Part shown: positions 26,701 to 37,165 of the stretch, in pieces
Layout: each line of letters begins with the position of its first letter
Position numbering within the stretch: the first letter of the stretch is position 1
NCBI GenBank assembly: GCA_032622095.1
Contig: CP136063.1
Coordinates: 279,487,426-279,551,425, forward strand
Length of the DNA: 64,000 nt
Source of the DNA: Siphonodentalium dalli
Taxonomy: Eukaryota > Mollusca > Scaphopoda > Gadilida > Siphonodentaliidae
Direction of reading: 5' to 3'
Program-made: the position numbers and the translations under genes
The notes under the pieces: generated by a model
What the model saw: only the letters and a program-made list of their open reading frames with translations
Told to the model about the DNA's origin: nothing
Database searches by the model: none

Positions 26701-28007
26701 AGCTGAACTGTCTCAGCACAAGCAATATGAGATTTAAAACATTTATCTAGAAAACCCCATCTCAACCTGGGCAGCATATAATTTTCCGGTGTGTTGTGTG
26801 TTTACAACTTCAATTTAACTAGCAACTTTTAAAAATATTTAAAGTAAACACGAGTGCATTTCATGGATAAATCCACATTACACAAAGTCCAGTGCAAAGT
26901 CTGGAATAAATAATTAGATAAAATATTTTTTTAAAGTTGTTTCACTGGTTGTGTCAGCTGGTTGTGTTGAGTTATTCATGATAAATGTTTTTAATCGCAT
27001 GAGTGTATTGCTTGTGCTCATAGTTATAATATATTAGTGTTTGAGTTTAACTGGTGGCGAAAGTACACCAAAGTTGGATGATGCTTGAAAAAACAGAATG
27101 GTCAAATTACGAATGACTGATAATTATTATGTATGTTCATTCTAATTTAACCATTCTCTGTTTCTCAACATCAGCCTCCTTCACTGGACATTCTACACCC
27201 TGATGTTTTTGCCTATAATGGCTCTCCAGCTTGATAAATTTCATTCAAATGTGACTGGAAAGGGGGGAGGTCCCAAAACCATGAGTGGAAAAACATATTT
27301 TGTTTGCACAATGAGGGGGGTGGGGGTCCAAAGTGCTGCAAAAAATAAATTCAGCGTTGTGTATGCAAATTTTTTCCTGCCCCCCCCCCCCCCCTGCACC
27401 CGTCCTATAATCCGTGAATTAAAAAACAAGGTTTATCGAGGCACATGCAGTCTCTTTCTATCATGTGCGATGCCTTCGTTTTAGGGCTACAGTTCCGGTT
27501 TCATGGTTGAGTGGATCGCCATTTAAGTCGTGCATGTGACGTCAACAGGATGCGTTTGGAACGCGTATTCCATAATATATATACAGATTAGCAAATATGG
27601 AAAAGCAAGAACATTGTAATTCTATATATAGGAACAAGCGTGTAATAAAAAGGCATACCGCCGTATATTTTAGGACATATACTTACCAACTCGAATGTTA
27701 CAGTCCGGCTGGAATTGACCATGCCAGTGCATTGTTCGTCGGGGATGCTATAATTCAGAATGCATTTGCCTGGTGCCCTTTTGAAGGTATAAGAATAACA
27801 TTCGGATTCTTGCAGACAGAGTGTAGCGCATTTCAGAAGAGAAGCCACGTGTCGAATGTTATCAATCCTCTCACCAGAAGATTCATCGAACATTTTATCC
27901 GAACAGTGTGTGATCTTGTATGAGCGCGCGTCTTGGACGTCACATGTCAACACTGAGAAGGGTATAGTGCCAAGGAGTGTCGCAATTATAACCACCAACG
28001 ACATCAT
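14112..28007 (-). CDS. Secreted fibrinogen-related protein: PAN-like, Ser/Thr-rich, EGF, fibrinogen C-terminal (four exons)
   Basis: The exons, in coding order, are 27687-28007, 18318-18774, 16991-17079 and 14112-14735, joined in phases 0, 1 and 0. Together they make 1491 nt: 496 codons and a stop. The start is the first of two adjacent ATGs, followed by a hydrophobic signal peptide. The layout is signal peptide (about 1-21), PAN/apple-like cysteine module (35-93), Ser/Thr/Pro-rich stalk with YPTD repeats (about 108-230), EGF-like module (about 231-254) and fibrinogen-related domain (about 260-496). Proteins of this family are lectin-like recognition molecules acting outside the cell, often in innate immunity or adhesion. 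That role is inferred from the domains. Intron 1 is long (about 8.9 kb) and full of repeats. An extra exon in it is not excluded, but the phases match without one. Confidence 0.85.
14920..15540. repeat. Dispersed repeat with internal tandem 'tgaccttgacctt/aaggtcaa' units (intron 3)
   Basis: Four degenerate units of roughly 120-150 bp carry phrases such as 'cgtgcgacgtgaccttga', 'caaggtcaaatcg' and 'ggacgggtcaaatcgtgacc'. The end, 'gacgaagtcgggtccacctgctagt', resembles the 3' end of non-LTR or SINE-like repeats in invertebrate genomes. The ORFs inside are not credible. Confidence 0.6.
15541..16990 (-). other. Intron 3 sequence of the fibrinogen-related gene; nothing recognised
   Basis: AT-rich sequence between exon 3 and the repeat at 14.9-15.5 kb. 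A 97-codon plus-strand ORF at 16296-16589 has no recognisable domain. Confidence 0.5.
16991..17079 (-). CDS. Exon 3: start of the fibrinogen-related domain
   Basis: The 89-nt exon lies between acceptor ATCTTTTTCAG and donor GTAAGG; it enters in phase 1 and leaves in phase 0. It encodes (D)CAEGFDSGHYSN and ends IGASVPFQ. This matches the N-terminal strand of fibrinogen domains: an opening Cys, then G-x-Y, ending 'PFQ' just before 'V-x-C'. Confidence 0.88.
17640..18080. mobile_element. Diverged relative of the 12.6-13.07 kb foldback (intron 2)
   Basis: The left end 'ggtactcaatccgat' and the right end 'cgcttaatcggacta' match the arms of the foldback at 12571-13102, as do 'gataggtgggttcct', 'cgaatcaaatattt' and 'cttacccccgaa'. 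Pairing between the arms is much weaker than in the 12.6 kb copy. Confidence 0.6.
18318..18774 (-). CDS. Exon 2: Ser/Thr-rich stalk with YPTD repeats, EGF-like module
   Basis: The exon has 457 nt, acceptor TTTTTACACTGCAG and donor GTAAGC; it enters in phase 0 and leaves in phase 1. It encodes a Ser/Thr-rich, probably O-glycosylated stalk. Near residues 169-197 a 30-nt unit encoding about ten residues (QSTSYPTDxx) is repeated in frame. After a proline run comes APCLNGGYEENG, then CVCVDGFVESNCG: the C-x-C and closing Cys spacing of an EGF-like module, here with only four cysteines. Confidence 0.87.
18932..19440 (+). repeat. Dispersed repeat, inverted partner at about 46050-46520
   Basis: Both copies carry 'tgacgtcatataattttttc', 'gcaaccgtgtgg', 'gacacgtcttgtca' and 'cgtacgattcat' in the same order on opposite strands. 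One end is 'caccaagggtgc'. No ORF is conserved. This copy is in intron 1 of the fibrinogen-related gene and the other is in an SLC5 intron. Confidence 0.75.
20366..20387. repeat. (TATC)n microsatellite
   Basis: About five 'ctat' units in intron 1 of the fibrinogen-related gene. Confidence 0.9.
20568..20935. mobile_element. Double-hairpin MITE, short form with TA target site (copy 5)
   Basis: The element begins directly at CCCTGTGCCAATGC and ends in the reverse complement, flanked by TA at 20566-20567 and 20936-20937. The two mirror-image hairpins are intact. The longer spacer contains 'ccctgcaggg' and 'tttgtctggggcc', also seen in the 54.1 kb copy in the other orientation. It lacks the CCCTTTACCCAACA ends of the long form. 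Outside it is a direct repeat of about 55 bp (20508-20561 and 20938-20992, sharing 'gttgggcacaaacaaatcgg'). Confidence 0.85.
21284..21345. repeat. Half copy of the foldback at 29.6 kb
   Basis: The phrases 'ctggtatagtctgtatta', 'gtattttta' and 'aattttccccaggg' match one arm of the hairpin at 29609-29715 with a few changes. Confidence 0.6.
22030..22312. repeat. Tandem repeat of about 65-80 bp, four units, extra copy at 23297-23390
   Basis: Units carry 'gtcgttagacgtgatgacg', 'tattcatgata', 'cccccatcttaagta' and 'tatcaatagcgatgcg'. One unit lacks the middle. A diverged single unit lies at 23297-23390. Intron 1 of the fibrinogen-related gene. Confidence 0.85.
23478..23690. repeat. 31-bp minisatellite element, short copy (about 4 units plus tail)
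   Basis: The unit is cgatacgacacgagtgtg plus aggatgggtttgc. After the last unit comes a non-repeated tail, 'gctagcgcgaatggagtg' to 'cattattacac' and 'gtcgttttgtttattacacc'. The same tail ends the array at 25.1-25.5 kb. Confidence 0.9.
24262..24420 (-). mobile_element. Possible 3' end of a LINE-like element with (TATCC)n tail
   Basis: Read on the minus strand, AT-rich sequence ends 'aataaaatatcctatcctatcctat'. A short tandem tail like this is typical of some non-LTR elements. The ORF at 24202-24597 has two similar halves around 'VACPS/VVCPS' but no recognised domain. Confidence 0.35.
25082..25530. repeat. 31-bp minisatellite element, long copy (about 13 units plus the same tail)
   Basis: Same unit and same tail as 23478-23690, with about three times as many units. 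Sequence before the arrays differs, so this is an element with a fixed tail and a variable VNTR rather than a simple duplication of the region. A run of 16 G follows at 25537-25552. Confidence 0.92.
25553..27590 (-). other. Intron 1 of the fibrinogen-related gene; G/C homopolymer-rich repeat near 27240-27410
   Basis: Mostly AT-rich unique sequence. Near 27240-27410 there are G-rich and C-rich runs (a C-run of about 17 at 27381-27396). No exon or RNA gene was recognised. Confidence 0.5.
27687..28007 (-). CDS. Exon 1: signal peptide and PAN/apple-like module
   Basis: 107 codons run from tandem ATG ATG to donor GTAAGTATAT, ending in phase 0. The first 20 residues are hydrophobic (SLVVIIATLLGTIPFSVL), a signal peptide. 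Cysteines at 22, 35, 60, 64, 70, 82 and 93 include the pattern KCATLCLQESEC, then YSYTF and GKCILN. This fits PAN/apple domains, where C-x3-C-x5-C is followed by a Tyr/Phe-rich strand and another Cys. Confidence 0.85.
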
Positions 28008-28611
28008 CTGTGCGCTATCGTAAAGATGTGTTCAGGGTTTGAGATCTCCAGTTACATTGAACAAATCTTTTTTTAAATAACAAATAAAATTTAGCCTATA
28101 AAATACACATATAAATACCAAACATTGATATTTTGTCAATTAAAATTTGGAAATTTGGAATTTAACATTAAAATGATAATTATTGTTGTCCATCTACAGG
28201 CTGTACTTCATGGAAACCAAACGAAATCATTCAAATTCCATATTAAATCAGATATATAGTGCCTTTGTTGTGGCCCCTCTCTTCCAAAACTTAGATTCCA
28301 AATAAAAGCGAAACATGTCTTGTAGAAAAATTGCCATTTAAACCTGAATACATTTTAATTTTGCGTCCGCCGAACATGTGAAATCAAAACTGTCGAACGG
28401 GTGGGTGTTTATATAGGGTCAACCTAACATCAGGCGGTGGTATTTTTGTTTGCAATATTCAATCAATCGTGGATCCATAAGAGATGAGTTTCGGGTTCCA
28501 TTACAAACACCAATTAACGCACGCATTATACGGTGAATTTCCGTCATAATTGGTTGATTCACTGCAGTTACGTGTCTATGTCCTGATTCACACCACCAGG
28601 TTACGTGGGGA
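28008..28611 (-). promoter_or_regulatory. Upstream region of the fibrinogen-related gene
   Basis: The AT-rich sequence 5' of the start codon should contain the 5' UTR and promoter. No TATA box or initiator could be placed with confidence. Confidence 0.3.
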
Positions 28612-29269
28612 CAGGGGCCTGTTTCATGAAGAAATGTCATAAGATTATCTTAAGATGGACTTATTCTAAGATATATGGTGGATCTTATGATGTAACTTTC
28701 CCGTTTCAAGAACGCGTTTCACAAAACAAGATTAGGTCCTACTTAAGTAGTAATTTAAGTTCGCGCGCCTTTAGACTGGCTCTCGACAATTTATTACAGC
28801 TATGCACAGAAAATGTTGGTTATGTGTATGTTATATGCCTAGGTACAGTGTCTGCTGACAGATACTAGGGCGTGTCTAAGAATAATTATGATATTTTAAT
28901 GCAAGGGCGATAATCAGTATAATGACTGGTGCATACTTAACTGCGCGAGCGCGCTTTTTAACTGTGTTTTTGCGTCAGACCCCACCCACACATAGCTGCA
29001 TGCTTCCAATGCATATTTTATACAAACGTAACGAGCTCAAATATATTATTTCAGTTATTAAAGGGACTTATACATCGTAACTCAGAATGTGAACCTTCAC
29101 CCATATAACATGCCATTAAGGCGACGCGAGACATATGTTCGCTCCTTTCAATGCTGATATTAGGTTCTAATACATTATACACCTTTGAGGCATCTATAAT
29201 ACCAGGAAACCGAATATGTCGCCACGACGGCATACTAATACAATACACCACAATGGAAGCACTGAGCTA

Positions 29270-29590
29270 AACGCTCTTTATTGATTGCCAACATTCATGG
29301 AATACTAACACAAAACGCTCTTTATTTATATTGCTATAATGTGAATAGGACTTCATATCGTGCTCCAAATAGACTGATTTCCAATCTGAGACATAATTGT
29401 AGAAGTCATATATAAATGATGTTAATGCCATTTGCTCTGGTTCTGTTGACAAATGTGCTAAACGCCTGTTATAATTAACAAACTGCGTATGAACTTCGAA
29501 ATTACGTTACGTTAATGAACGACATTCTGCATATATGTTTCAATAAACACCAAATCAACGACTTCTAATAAAGAGCGTTTATAATTAACA
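29270..29590. repeat. Sequence with recurring ACGCTCTTTA motif; related region at 37260-37620
   Basis: The motif occurs at about 29270 and 29311, and inverted ('taaagagcgtt') at about 29571. It recurs at about 37268, 37310, 37530 and 37577. Sequence between the motifs is not conserved, so this is a shared short motif and not a clear tandem repeat. Confidence 0.5.
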
Positions 29591-29608
29591 ACACGTGAAC
29601 AGACGGCC

Positions 29609-29715
29609 GGTTCACAGGCCCCTGGGGAAAAATTACTAAAATACCAATATAGACTATACCATTGGTATAGTCTATATTGGTATTTTAGTAATTCCCCAGG
29701 GGTCTGTGGGCCAGT
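29609..29715. mobile_element. Near-perfect hairpin (small foldback)
   Basis: The arms 'cccctgggg', 'aattactaaaataccaatat' and 'agactatacc' pair with their reverse complements around a 3-base loop (att). A half copy lies at 21284-21345. It sits inside the 28.6-30.6 kb interval. Confidence 0.85.
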
Positions 29716-30270
29716 TCACAGTGATATTATATGTTCTTTCGCGGATCCCGGTGTGCCCGCGCGGTCCGTATACTATATACATGCTATATATCTTTTTATT
29801 TCATAGTTAATAGATTATGATAATATACATAATAATAATAAAATAACACTTATTATGTATTATTATCTTGCCGATATATATACGGGGTACATATACAATA
29901 CATTTTACAATCAAATTATAACATAATAATATAGAAAGGCAAGTAAATAATAATAATAATAATAATAGCTGACATAAGCATTTATAAAAAAAAACTGAGT
30001 ATAAATCATTCACTATTATCCTCGATGTGAAAATGTTCGGACTAATTGTCTCAACATGAATATTGTCTACAGTGCGATTGGGTGATTTGAATCGCAAATG
30101 ATGTTCAACTCTATGTAAATATATTCTTTTTGTTTCAGCAATTAGAAATGTATATATAGTCCTGTCTTGGCGGTCTACAGTTAGTAGCGGACACCCCGCC
30201 AAACTTGCAACCACTGGCAACGTCACTGCTATAGCTTACCCGTTGGTTATTAATTACTACCATTTATGAA

Positions 30271-30291
30271 ACACCCCCCCCCCCCCCCCCC
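30271..30291. repeat. C homopolymer run
   Basis: About 19 consecutive C. A short (taa)n run lies near 29948. Confidence 0.9.
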
Positions 30292-30620
30292 GTGCTAGCA
30301 AGGTGTTATTCAGTTAAATGTGTTTATAATAATATATACATGAACTAGAACCCATCCACATTTCGGACCAACTGTAATCTGTCTCTGTACCATTCATATT
30401 GGATGAGAGAATAAACATATATAAACTGCGGATCACAACGTAGGTCTTAACTTTAAGATAATCTTATGACACCTCACACCAGTCTTAAAGTTAAGACCAA
30501 AGTTAAGACCATCTTAGGTTAAGACTTTGTTCGTGAAACGCACTTATGACTGAAGTTTGAACTTATGACCATCTTTAGTCCCAACTATGTCATAAGTTTC
30601 CTTCATGAAACAGGGCCCTG

Positions 30621-33600
30621 GACATTGGGAGTTCTCATCCCTAACCAGCGAAAATATTTAACAAATGGAAATATCATGCCTAAAACAAACAGCAAATGGA
30701 AATTTAAAAATGAAACCGGTGGAGATAATTCTGATATTTTAATTAGAATCAAGGAGCCCAAATTTGGATAATATCCTGCCATAAATATATGCATGGGGTC
30801 TATATATAAGTGTTCCAACCGTTAGAAAGCTTGGGTTCCACCAATCAGAATAATCTGCCTCGAGTGTTTATGTACAAATGGGTTGACATTACAATGTGTA
30901 CAAGTATACATGCAGGCAGACTCACTGGGCAAGGAAAGCGGTGAGCGACATACCTAACTATGGGGGACAATGGCCCTTTCCATGGCTGTCAATCAAATAA
31001 TTATTAGCGGGTATTTTCTAGCAATTAGCAAATGAGCCTGTCGGTTGCAATGGTAATGATATGTTCACCCGAATGATAATACCCGCGCATACTTTTAGTG
31101 TTAAATTGCATATATATAAGCAAACAAAATATTTGTTGTCAAATCATATTGTATACTGATATTTCTATTGACGCCATGTTGGAAATTCATACACGATTAT
31201 AGCACTGCTTTTCATTTTTCGTGACACTTGTCATAATTTTCACAATTAAAGTCGAACAGAATGTATGTTCATGTAAAATTTGCAGGGAAGGGAGACACAA
31301 TTTTTATTCGGTCACGAAATTAGATTGGATTAACTAACCTTGAGGCCTGGAACCTGAATACAGTTTAAAGATATATTATGTACTCGTTCGTGTACGTTAA
31401 ACTGATAAGTTAATAATCGGGCGCTATACAACTGGCGGAATGTAACATTTTACTAACATCGCCTAAAATGTGAAGCAAATCGACCATCCCACTCCATAGA
31501 AAATATCGTTTGAACAACGCTAAATTGTAAATATTTACCACTTGATTCGGGACGCATCTATGGGCGATAAACTAACGAAAACGATTTCGCCATCGAGAGT
31601 AACTGCATTTAATTAATATATAAGAATTTTGATATAATACTAAAAATTACTACATTGAACAAGATTATTCTCAATTTCTATTTGATCACCCTACCGGGCT
31701 GTTTCACATGACTTTAAACGATAGCGATTTCGATCCGATATCGATCCAGTGATACGCGATATTCCTTGGAAGCTACCATCAGCTTGTTACCATACAATCA
31801 GATCGATTATCACGCCGGGTAATTAGCATTGCACGAACATGATATTATCATCAGTCCGATGTCACACTATTAGCTTCAAGTATGCGTGACATTCTCACTA
31901 TTTGATTTTGCAAAATGACGGCAAATCAGAAGTTGTATTGGCATAAGAATAAATAATACGTGTCTTAAGCTAAATATCGCGCGACCATGTTAACACGAGC
32001 CATTTTCTATTCAGAATTATGGATTGTTGAGCCGCTGTTAATGCACCCTGTCGACGGGGGTTTGTGTCTCTTATATACTCGTCAACTTCTGTCAAATGTT
32101 TTCAACTGTTGGAAATGTTATGCCTGACACAACATATTCAGTTGGCAATTAAAATTATCCTCATATTTTTAACATAAATATCTATATACGTTGGAAAACT
32201 TATAACCTAAGGGGATGCAGATGGAAATTTTCAACAGAAAACGGAAAGCTTGTGCTGTACTAGTTGGAATTTTCCGAAATTGGGGGAGTTGGACACTCAA
32301 ACAGAGACCATATAGTCACGTCCCTGGAAACATATGATCTTCTAGCCTGATGTTAAACATCACGATTTAATTTTTTAATACATTTATATCACTTATATCG
32401 GTAAGCCCTGCCACTCAGGGTACATGAAGTCGGTATATGAGTAATTCAAGGAATAAGACAACAGCGAGCTATTACTAGTGCATACAGGATTCCGGACCTC
32501 AGCGGAGAAAAAACAACTTGAAAAACTATATTTTTTCTGTTGTATTCGGGTGAAAAATTGTTGAAAACTAACTTACTATGACATATAAACTAGACTTATA
32601 TTTACCAAAGACTATCATTTTAATATTGAAAAAATTACTAAATATTTGTTGGTGTTTATCTAAATCTCCTCGTTTCACATTCCACACATTATTGTATAGC
32701 GTCAGGAATCACTCCTCGTTACACACTCCACACATTATTGTATACACTAGTATCAAAATAAAAGTAATATAGATTTATTTCACAAAGATTTTTTATCTTG
32801 AACCCTAAATACATGTTTAATATCAGTCTTGAATCTTATATTCGGCTTTAATCGATGAACGATGTTTAAATTGCAGGTAAGGATTTCCCAAAAAAATCTC
32901 CCGCATTACCCAATGAAAATCCATAAAAGTCGCTCTGAATTCTCCATAGTGCATGATGTTGGGATCTCAGTAAAATGTACCCGTGGGTAAATATCACTCT
33001 TTTGGTACCGATGACACTTCAAATAATGAATATATTCATCGCTCGTTGAAAGCAATAATGCAATATATTCTCGTGCAAATAGGTTCATATTGTACCAAAG
33101 TATTCACATGCATGTAGGTTCATATTAAACTTATTTGAAACTAGTAGTGAACATATACCCGCTGTTCTGTTGAATGGCGCGATCCACAGTGAAAACACAT
33201 GCTCGCGGTAAACAGTCTTGTACAGAACCCTCTTTCCTGTTCCCAAGATGGCTGATTATTTGTATGTTTAAACATTTCACACCCGATATGACACGATTGA
33301 ACGGACATGACTCTTTTATACCTCTGTATTTATATGTCTACGTTATTTGGACGTATATATAACTAGCAGGATTACCCAGCGTTGCCCAGGTTAAAGTGAT
33401 GTGAAACCCTCTGCATATTGTGGATATATGGTGGGAATAGAGGATACTCTTGTTCACAGCGTTACACATATTCTGATAAATTATATATTCAAATACCATC
33501 ACAAAACATGATTCTTAGGGTGGATACACACATGCATGTAATCTCTGTAAATATCGTGTATTTGGCGTTTTACACGGATCATACACACCGTGTAATATGT

Positions 33601-35690
33601 GTTCGCTGACAACCCAATCATTGCGACTGTGTTTGACCACAGTGAGTTAAACTCTGAACCTCTGAAGAGCCGTTGACTGGGACGAAGTCGTCAGGCCGCT
33701 TAAAATAATTATTCGCGCGATAACTCAAATGGTCGACGTTCTGTTTAAATCATTGTCAGTCTTCTATTGCTGTTAATACCAATGATGGCCTCTTCCCCAA
33801 CGCAGGGGGCTATGACCTCCAACATACACGGGGAGCTATATTATCCCAGAAGCTACCGAATTCACCATTGCATATGTCCTCGACGGGGGTGTGCATGCGG
33901 CACCCTGAGTCATGACACCCTGCTTTATAAATATCGCAGTCATGCCTGTCGTGTCTACGAGTGATTAATATAATATGCAGAAATTTATGCTATTCATATA
34001 ATTATGAACATATTATACAGCTTTAAATTTGAATGCATGGTGTTGCTGCTTGTCTTCATTCGGCGAAAGGGTTGCCTAGTTACGAGTTCCCAACTACGTC
34101 ACCTTTCCTCTCTTGTGTTATACAGTTATACATGTGTACGCAAAATTTACAACTATGGAATATTTAAGTAAAACATTATATTGTAATTCTTGCCCAGACA
34201 ATCCCGGCTGACACATTCAATTAACTCCCTTAGTTATTGGGAGCTTTCGAGAACCAGCCCCTCCCCCAATCATAGATTATGGTCGAAAATGTTATAATTC
34301 AAGCTTGTGACAGTTAGGAGCTTGTTCAACCCTTGGCTTGAGAAACATATATATAAATGGGGGGGGGGTGTCACTCTTTTTAATTTCAACGCTGTACCTG
34401 CATTATTTGTTGGCGCTATAATGAATATATGTAATCCCAATTGAATTAATGTTATCACATGAGCTCGCTCTCAAATTATCAGAGAAATCTCAACAAGCCG
34501 GTATCATCCTATAAAATAATTTTGCATATTTTATTTTTGTTTTGGATCACCCTGTTTCCAAGAAATTACAGAAACAAATCAAGTATAAAATCGACCGCTC
34601 TAATCCACTTTTCGAAATGAATTATAACTCGTGAAAAACAGCAACATATATCAGACAAGAATTACTCATTTCGGCATCCATGAAAGAAGACATGTTTTTG
34701 ACTGGCCTGAAATATCTTGATGGCAGTTTGTTTGATAATGGCTTATAACTACTCACTGGTGAAATTGACCTCTCGCGCGCAGGTGATTAGTTTTGTCAAT
34801 TATTGGTTTGGCCATGTAAAATACATGTATTTTACATACAGAAATTACATGCATGTGTGTATCCACTCTTACACCCGGAATATAAGTAGTAGCCCACCTT
34901 GTCGGATCAGAGCGGTTGCCATTTTGTTTATCGCGATTAATCCGTCCCACCAATAAAGAACTATTTATTTATTGATAACTGCGTATACTTCAGACGTTAT
35001 AACATGAACATCATAAACACATTAGTTCGCAAAAATAAAAGACGGCAATTGGGTTTTACATAGAGATGTATCAATCAATCTAGTGGGTTTGACTAAGGTT
35101 TTTGAGAACACCTGGTTATCATATCTCCATGAAGATACAGATGTTTCAAAGAAATGTCCAGGTGCTCCTCTGTTCATGGTGCTATATACTGGCTAATTCT
35201 CAGTTTAAAAGAAATGTTGCTATGCAACAGAGCGAGATTTTGAGTTGTTTTTTAGGCGATAAAAGATATCCTCTGTATATTGGGCAGATATAACCTTGTC
35301 AGGTGTCAGTATTGGATGATCATGAAAAGTCATGTGCCACTGACTCCGTTTTCATATATCTCAGAAGAAATTATATTTGACGGCACGCTGTGACCACTAT
35401 TGTTGAACAGGCCTTCTATACATTTCCATATCTCCTTTTTTTATAACTTTTTTGTGGAAACTACATTGAATGGGGCAGACTCAATTGTGTTATAATATTA
35501 ACATGAGCTATTCTAATATTTTAACATGCACCATTATCTTCCTCGTAAAAAGTTACCACTGTTAGAATGCCTTGGTGCCATCCCCATGAAGTTATATATA
35601 GAACACATACAGAGAGGCATTTATTTGCAAATATATCTAGGTACCAAATGTGATGTTTTTAACACGCACGATTTGATTCCTCTTATCATA
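30621..35690. other. Intergenic stretch, no gene recognised
   Basis: Holds a dispersed repeat at 31612-31730 (partner at 1-110), a SINE/LINE-like end at about 33361-33395 ('aactagcaggattaccc'), and a short inverted pair sharing 'tgcatgtaat' and 'gtggatacac' at 33515-33550 and 34838-34872. ORFs up to about 80 codons look random. Confidence 0.5.
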
Positions 35691-35699
35691 TTTCTATCA

Positions 35700-37165
35700 G
35701 TTTTGGTGACCCGCCCGTCCCTATTTCGGACTCAAGCGGCGCCACATTTGACATCATTAAACCACAAACTTAGACTCATTATGGAGATGAATATATATAA
35801 AATTGTTGAAAATTGACGAGTATACAATTTCAAATTTAAAGACCCCATTCCTCTCACCCAAACGGCACAAATTTGCCGTATTTAAACCACACGATTAGAT
35901 TCCTCGAATCACGGAGAAGAATATGTATCAGTCTGGTGGAAATCGGCGCTAAACATATTTTTTTATCAATTTTTGTGTCTCTCTCATCCTCTGTGGACCC
36001 CTGTCTCGGATGGCACCACTTTTGACATCTTTAAACCACACAATTAAGACTCCTGATATCATGGAGATGGTTATTTATAAGTTTGGAGCTAATCGGCGAC
36101 TAAACCATTTGTTTTATCAAATTTAGTGCCCATCCCACACCATCTCTCACACAAACAGCTTCAATATAGCGTCTTTAAATCACATGATTTGAATCCTCGT
36201 ATCATGGATAAGAATGTGTATCAATTTGGTGAAAATTGGCGCTAAAATTATTGTGTATCAATTCTGGTGCCCCTCTCATTTTCAGTGCACCCCTGACTCG
36301 AATGACGCAAGTTTTAACAGTTTTAAGCCACACCATTAGACTCCTCATACCATGTGGATGATTTTGTATAAGTTTTGTATCAATCGGTGACAAAACCAAT
36401 TCTTATCAAATTTAGTGCCTACCCCCCCCCCCAATCACATCCAAACGACACCAATTTGGCGTCTTTAAATCATTCAATTAGATTCCTTGTATCATGGAGA
36501 AGAATGTGTATCAATTTGGTGGAAATCGGAGCTAAAATTAGTTTTATCAATTTTGGCGCCCCTCTCCCATTCCGCGCATCCCTGACACGAATGGCACCAC
36601 GTTTAACAAATTTAAACAACACCATTATATTCATCATATCGTGGGAATGATTATATAAAAGTTTGGTGGCAATCGGCGGCAAACATTTTTTCTGCCCCTC
36701 CCCTTTTCAGCCCCTGAAACAGTGTCACTTTAGAAAATTCTAACCCGCGCCAATATCTTTATCGCCAAAAGTTACCCCTAGTAGACCAGTTTGGTGTCAT
36801 CTAGATGGTCCCTCGGCGCTAAACTTAGTTTATCAATGATGGTGCCCCTCTCCCCTTCCGTGCATCCCTGACTCGAACGGCGCCACTTTTGACATATTTA
36901 AACCGCACCACAGATTCTTTATCTCATGGGGATGATTATATATAAGTTTCGTGGCAATCGGGGGGGGGGGGGATTCTGTCCCTCCCCCTTTACTGCTCCT
37001 GAAAACAACGGCGTCACTTTAGAAAATCCTAACCCGCACCATTATCTTTCTCGTAAAAAATTACCCCTAGTAGATCCCTTTGGTGTCATCTAGATGGTCC
37101 CCTGTGAATTTCTATAGAACAAAGACAGACAGACAGACACACACACATTCGCAAATATAGATATA
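35700..37165. repeat. Tandem or nested repeat, about 142-bp unit, roughly 9 degenerate units
   Basis: Recurring phrases are 'tttaaaccacacaattagat', 'tcatggagaagaatgtgtat', 'tttggtggaaatcgg' and 'gtgcccctctc'. Unit spacing is about 140-145 bp. The array ends in 'acagacagacagacacacac' followed by 'attcgcaaata'. The three ORFs of 65-96 codons within it are parts of the repeat. Confidence 0.75.

Larger units (their letters stand above)
28612..30620. mobile_element. Possible 2-kb element bounded by 20-bp inverted repeats
   Basis: The left end CAGGGGCCTGTTTCATGAAG matches the reverse complement of the right end (30601-30620) with one difference. Next to both ends are 'gtcataag', 'taagat' and related phrases, so the termini extend as degenerate inverted repeats built from 'cttaag' motifs. 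No transposase ORF was seen. The interval may instead be two solo MITEs in opposite orientation. No target duplication is evident. Confidence 0.45.
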
